A DNA stretch of 27,172 nucleotides from JBAWXE01 sp037144255 (GTDB lineage: Bacteria; Bacteroidota; Bacteroidia; Chitinophagales; Chitinophagaceae), in NCBI GenBank assembly GCA_037144255.1, contig JBAWXE010000029.1, positions 1 to 27,172 on the forward strand, given 5' to 3'. The notes below the pieces were generated by a model. It saw only the letters and a program-made list of their open reading frames with translations. It was not told the origin of the DNA and did no database searches. Shown here in pieces: positions 23,591-27,172 of this stretch. Within the stretch, counting starts at the first letter, position 1. Every line of letters begins with the position of its first letter. Made by a program: the position numbers and the translations under genes.

Positions 23591-24514
23591 ATGAAAAAAA
23601 ATCTACTACTCACATTACTCTGTACTATTACTTTAGTGTTTTCTTATTCTAATACGAACGGTCAAACATTGATTCATTATTGGAATTTCAATAATGATAC
23701 CGGGACATATCATTACCCTACTATTCCTCCTATACATTCCAGCTATTCTATAATTGATACAAATATTGCTGTTATGTTTTATGAAGCTCAATATCCCGGG
23801 GTGTCTTCTACAAACCCTACTTATTTAGATAATACAACAGGGGACACTGCTGTTGGTGGTAATTTGAATGCTAGAATGGGTTCTGCTGCAGGTACTTGTA
23901 TACGTCCACGTAACCCTAGCGATAGTATGCAATTGACATTTCATATTCCATCAACAGGGTATAAGAATTTAGTTATCAAGTTTGAAACTGAAAGAACCAC
24001 TAACGGAGCACAGCAACAAGTTTTTGATTATAGTGTAGATAGTGGTATGACATATATTCAAACAGGATTATCTGCTATAATGGATACGCCGGTGGTATCA
24101 CCTTTATGGGGATTGGTAACAATTAATATTAATGATCCAAATGCTAATAACAACCATAAATTGTTATTTAGAATGAGATTTGTTAATGGAAGCACTAATA
24201 CTAGTGGCAATGACAGAATTGATAATTTTTCAGTTGATGGAGATATAATACCAACGTCAATATCAAATGTTGCTAACGACAATGTATGTATATTATATCC
24301 CAACCCTGCAGTTGACAAAATAAATATATATACTTCAGAAGGCTCCAAGACTATATCTATTTTCAATATAGTAGGTCAGAATGTATTTTCTACAGAAAGT
24401 TCAGACAATAATGTAGCTGTGAATATTTCACAATTATCAACTGGTGTCTATTATGCAATTATTCGTATGAACAATGGAGATAAATCATATAGAGTGAAAT
24501 TTGTTAAGCAATAA
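23591..24514 (+). CDS. Secreted protein with T9SS type A sorting domain, paralogue of the lipoprotein at 20709
   Basis: From the ATG at 23591 the product has 307 residues: signal peptide MKKNLLLTLLCTITLVFSYS (cleaved near residue 25), a beta-rich domain (about 27-215), and a C-terminal T9SS sorting domain (about 230-307) with YPNP (236-239), NVFSTE, LSTGVYYAIIRM and a basic tail KFVKQ. An in-frame ATG at 23546 exists but lies upstream of the promoter -7 element and adds no signal-like sequence, so it is rejected. The central domain shares LIHYWNFN, RPRNPS, STGYKN, TNGAQ, SGNDRIDN with the lipoprotein. The function of the domain is not recognised. The protein is predicted to reach the cell surface or medium. 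A terminator follows. Confidence 0.82.
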   Translation: MKKNLLLTLLCTITLVFSYSNTNGQTLIHYWNFNNDTGTYHYPTIPPIHSSYSIIDTNIAVMFYEAQYPGVSSTNPTYLDNTTGDTAVGGNLNARMGSAAGTCIRPRNPSDSMQLTFHIPSTGYKNLVIKFETERTTNGAQQQVFDYSVDSGMTYIQTGLSAIMDTPVVSPLWGLVTININDPNANNNHKLLFRMRFVNGSTNTSGNDRIDNFSVDGDIIPTSISNVANDNVCILYPNPAVDKINIYTSEGSKTISIFNIVGQNVFSTESSDNNVAVNISQLSTGVYYAIIRMNNGDKSYRVKFVKQ

Positions 24515-24558
24515 TTATGAAATAAAATCTTATTGTTTAAAATAATTTTGTATAAATG

Positions 24559-24590
24559 GGGTGGCTAAATATAGCTACCCTATTTTTATT
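24559..24590 (+). terminator. Intrinsic terminator after the T9SS protein gene
   Basis: GGGTGGCT (24559-24566) and AGCTACCC (24573-24580) form an 8-bp stem with one G-U pair around AAATAT, followed by TATTTTTATT. This is a standard intrinsic terminator, about 45 bp after the stop codon at 24514. It separates this gene from the large gene at 24798, which therefore needs its own promoter. Confidence 0.8.
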
Positions 24591-24653
24591 CCAAGTATAC
24601 AAGTATTAAGAAATAGTTATCCAAATATTATCAAACTATACGGCAATACGTGC

Positions 24654-24720
24654 TTAATGTTTTAGTAACATTTAGCTAACCTCTTTTTCAATTTATGGCA
24701 ACATTGGAGTTCTAATATTG
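24654..24720 (+). promoter_or_regulatory. 11-bp-period repeat array and promoter of the giant secreted protein
   Basis: TTAAT (24654), GTAAC (24665) and CTAAC (24676) recur at exactly 11-bp steps. The -7-like TAATATTG (24713-24720) is one base off TAnnTTTG and lies 59, 48 and 37 bp after them, matching the two arrays at 23427-23572. The leader to the ATG at 24798 is about 70 bases. GTAACATTTA is shared word for word with the array before the T9SS gene. Confidence 0.6.
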
Positions 24721-24797
24721 CGAATGTTATGAAGTGTTCTAATTAATCAATAACGATTGAATTGAATATTTCTAATAAAACGCAAAGAACCATAAAT

Positions 24798-27172
24798 ATG
24801 AACAATTTCTACTCTGCACTTAAGGGTTTCATTAGTGTCGGCCCCAAAACTGAATTTTCTTCAAATAAAAGATTTGAAGATAGCCGTACAAAAGGATATA
24901 TATATATGCTACTATTTGTAGCTATTTCATTATTTGCTACTGATGGTTTTTGCCAGACAATTACAACAACTGCCGGCTTTAGTACTTATAATAATGGTTC
25001 TTTTGGATACCAAAAAGTTAGTACGACAAGTGCAAGCCCTCTGTCATTTACGGTAGCAGGCTCATCATTATCGAACAGCATCGTTATCCATTCATCATCA
25101 ACTGAATTTCAGTTATCGACAGTAAGTGCTAGCGGTTATAGCACAAGTGATATTACACTAACACAATCGGGTGGTACTGTTTCAAGTACAACTATTTATG
25201 TAAAGTTTGTTTCTACTGCTACTTCAGGTGTAAAAACAGGAACCTTGACTATAAGTAGTACAGGAGCTACTTCAAAAACTTTGTTAGTGAATGGTAATAG
25301 CCTTGCTACAGCAGCATTTACACCCGGTAATATTGCTGCTGTTAGAATTGGAGGTACTACAAGTTCAGCAAATGCTGTGTTTATAGATGAGTATAACAGT
25401 ACACCATCGTCTATTGTTTCAACATTGACATTGCCTACTACAACATCTTCTCCCAACAATAGAATCACTGAAAGTGGATCAGCTACATCAGATGCACAGC
25501 TTACCAGATCCCCTTCAGGTAGATATTTGTTATTGTCAGGGTATGATGCTGCGACAGGAACAGCAAGTGTTACTGGCACAAACAATAAAGTAATAGCTAT
25601 TATAGATTCTACAGGAAGTATCAATTCATCAACGGATATTGCTACCGGCACAAGTTCTAATAATACAAGAGGTGCAACTACAGATGGAACTAATATTTGG
25701 GTGTCAGCAGCTAGTGGTTTGTATGCCACTACCTTTGGTGCTACGGGCTCGAGTTTTACAACATTATTATCCACTAACACCAGACAAGCTTTTATTTATA
25801 ATGGACAATTATACGCAAGTGGTAGTACAACATTCAACTCTGTAGGGTCAGGTTTACCAACATCTACAGGTCAAACATTAACTGGATTGATTACAGGTCT
25901 AACTGCGGTTTACCAATATTTTATTTGTCATGTTTCAGGTAAAGATGTGTTATATATTAGTGATTTTGCTGCAAGTGGTTTTATTCGTAAATATTATTGG
26001 AGTGGAACTACTTGGACAGCTGTAAATAGTGCTGCGGTTTCTAATCCAATGGGTATTACCGGAATTGTAAGTGGGAGTAGTGTTAAACTGTTTTATATTA
26101 CGGGTACAGGTTCGGCAAATACATTGAATTCAATTACTGATAATGCTGGACCTACCGGCAATTTAACTATTGGAACCCCGGGTACAGTAACATGTGCTTC
26201 TGGAAATACTTTTCGTGGGTTAGCAAATACTCCCTCACCAACTGCTATTACCACAAGTGCTGCCAGTATTGCATTTGGTGATGTAGCAGTAAATACTAGT
26301 TCTACAGCAACTGCTATTAATATTGGTACCAGTTATATGACCACAGCTGATACAATTACATTACCAGCGGGTGTGCAAGCAGATACTACTGATGGTACAT
26401 TCGGTACTCCACTCACCACAATTTTTACATTACCTAATCACTCATCTAATATTTATAGAAAAGTATATTTTAGATATACTCCCGGTGCCAGTATGGTAAC
26501 TCTTAATAGTAATATTACTATTTCTGCTTATCAAGTGGATGGAACCTCTGTTTCAAAAAATATTGCTGTAACGGGTTATGGGGTGGTAGCTGCCACTGCA
26601 TCTACAGGAGCTGTTACTGGACTTTCAACTACAGGTGCTACATTCAATGGAACTGTTAATCCGGGTAATGGAACAACAACAATTAATTTTACTTATCCAT
26701 CTACTGTAGCTGCTACTCCATCCTCTATAGCATCAGGTGTATCTACTAACACTGCAGTTAATGCTGTGGTGACTGGTTTAAGTGTTAATACACAGTATAC
26801 ATATAATGTATCTGCTAATAATGTAACAGGTACTACTACTTCGGTAACACCTGTATCTTTTTATACATTGGCCAATGTACCGACAGCACCAAGTTTAGGG
26901 AATGCTACAGTTAGTAGCTTGGACGTATCTATAGGAAGTGGTGATGGAAATCCAGCTATTACTACCTATGCCATACAAGATACTGCCAGCAGTAATTATG
27001 TACAATCAAATGGCACATTAAGTGCATCAGCAGTATATCAGACAGCTGCTACATGGGGCACAAAGACTATATCTGGACTTAGTACCAATGTAAAATATGG
27101 CTTTAAAGTGATTGCTAAGAATGGTGCTGGAACTGCAACTGCATATAGCGGTACTGTAAGGAAATATACTCT
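24798..27172 (+). CDS. Large secreted repeat protein (propeller-like plus Fn3 domains), cut by the window end
   Basis: The frame from the ATG at 24798 stays open to the last base, giving at least 791 residues with no stop. Residues 1-52 hold a long polar N-terminus followed by the hydrophobic MLLFVAISLFATDGFCQ, an extended signal peptide. A shorter start at 24906 (M37) is possible but lacks a basic n-region. A beta-sandwich-like stretch follows (about 55-170). Next is a region with IDEYNSTPSSIVSTLTLP, AQLTRSPSGRYLLLSGYDAATG and repeated beta strands to about 480, like the propeller-type domain common in Bacteroidota surface proteins. After an Ig-like stretch (about 485-595) come at least two Fn3-like domains (about 600-690 and 695-791). 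Composition is very rich in T, S, G and A. A T9SS sorting domain is expected beyond the edge. Exact function is unknown. Confidence 0.8.
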   Translation, partial: MNNFYSALKGFISVGPKTEFSSNKRFEDSRTKGYIYMLLFVAISLFATDGFCQTITTTAGFSTYNNGSFGYQKVSTTSASPLSFTVAGSSLSNSIVIHSSSTEFQLSTVSASGYSTSDITLTQSGGTVSSTTIYVKFVSTATSGVKTGTLTISSTGATSKTLLVNGNSLATAAFTPGNIAAVRIGGTTSSANAVFIDEYNSTPSSIVSTLTLPTTTSSPNNRITESGSATSDAQLTRSPSGRYLLLSGYDAATGTASVTGTNNKVIAIIDSTGSINSSTDIATGTSSNNTRGATTDGTNIWVSAASGLYATTFGATGSSFTTLLSTNTRQAFIYNGQLYASGSTTFNSVGSGLPTSTGQTLTGLITGLTAVYQYFICHVSGKDVLYISDFAASGFIRKYYWSGTTWTAVNSAAVSNPMGITGIVSGSSVKLFYITGTGSANTLNSITDNAGPTGNLTIGTPGTVTCASGNTFRGLANTPSPTAITTSAASIAFGDVAVNTSSTATAINIGTSYMTTADTITLPAGVQADTTDGTFGTPLTTIFTLPNHSSNIYRKVYFRYTPGASMVTLNSNITISAYQVDGTSVSKNIAVTGYGVVAATASTGAVTGLSTTGATFNGTVNPGNGTTTINFTYPSTVAATPSSIASGVSTNTAVNAVVTGLSVNTQYTYNVSANNVTGTTTSVTPVSFYTLANVPTAPSLGNATVSSLDVSIGSGDGNPAITTYAIQDTASSNYVQSNGTLSASAVYQTAATWGTKTISGLSTNVKYGFKVIAKNGAGTATAYSGTVRKYT

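Noticed and set aside
25196..25780. A 194-residue open frame on the minus strand inside the large secreted gene
   Set aside because: It is antisense to a repetitive T/S/G-rich coding region, is made almost only of V, L, A and P, and has no start context or homology. It is a compositional shadow.
24798..27172. Short T/S/G-rich strings that look like tandem DNA repeats
   Set aside because: The similarity comes from amino-acid composition and beta-strand pattern. No DNA unit repeats with a constant period.

Overview
The window is chromosomal DNA from a member of the Bacteroidota, most like the Chitinophagaceae/Sphingobacteriia side of the phylum. It is visibly AT-rich. The evidence is a fused ccoNO gene, TAnnTTTG-type promoter -7 elements, few Shine-Dalgarno sequences, a protein with a type IX secretion (T9SS) C-terminal sorting domain, and a porin O/P-like outer-membrane protein. 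No tRNA, rRNA, CRISPR array, insertion sequence or phage gene was seen. The assignment rests on gene content read by eye, not on a database search.

Positions 1-835 hold the end of an unidentified gene, a thioredoxin and an OsmC-family peroxidase-like protein. Positions 938-10453 hold a complete cbb3-type (high-affinity) cytochrome oxidase locus on the + strand: a degenerate RIC/hemerythrin-like protein, the copper ATPase CcoI, CcoS, the fused CcoNO, CcoQ (57 aa), single-heme CcoP, CcoG, CcoH and a COG2836 membrane protein. Positions 10594-13379 encode a PAS-PAS histidine kinase and an unusual regulator that joins a response-regulator receiver to a CRP/FNR-type cNMP-binding and HTH module. A strong terminator at 13404-13449 closes this block.

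Positions 13597-20533 are a molybdenum-cofactor (Moco) region. moaA, moeA, moaC, a MobB-like/MobA fusion, a MoeB-rhodanese fusion and a small exported molybdopterin-domain protein read to the right. They meet a leftward operon of a TauE/SafE transporter, moaD and moaE end to end. Positions 20709-27172 are a cell-surface region. A leftward operon encodes an SdiA-regulated-like beta-propeller, a porin and a lipoprotein. It diverges from a T9SS-sorted paralogue of that lipoprotein, and a very large secreted Fn3-containing protein runs off the right end.

The two most interesting things are regulatory. First, near-identical CTGAY-N4-RTCAG palindromes lie exactly 51.5 bp upstream of a -7 element at three promoters: the RIC-like/ccoI operon, the ccoS/ccoNOQP operon and the kinase/regulator operon itself. 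This suggests that the REC-CRP protein controls the oxidase and its own synthesis, as a condensed FixL-FixJ-FixK circuit in which FixJ and FixK are one protein. Second, all three promoters of the surface region carry arrays of nTAAn repeats with an 11-bp period, and the two best repeats lie 37 and 48 bp upstream of a -7-like element in each case. That is the architecture expected of a PhoB/OmpR-family regulator, and it ties the porin operon, the T9SS protein and the giant secreted protein into one candidate regulon.
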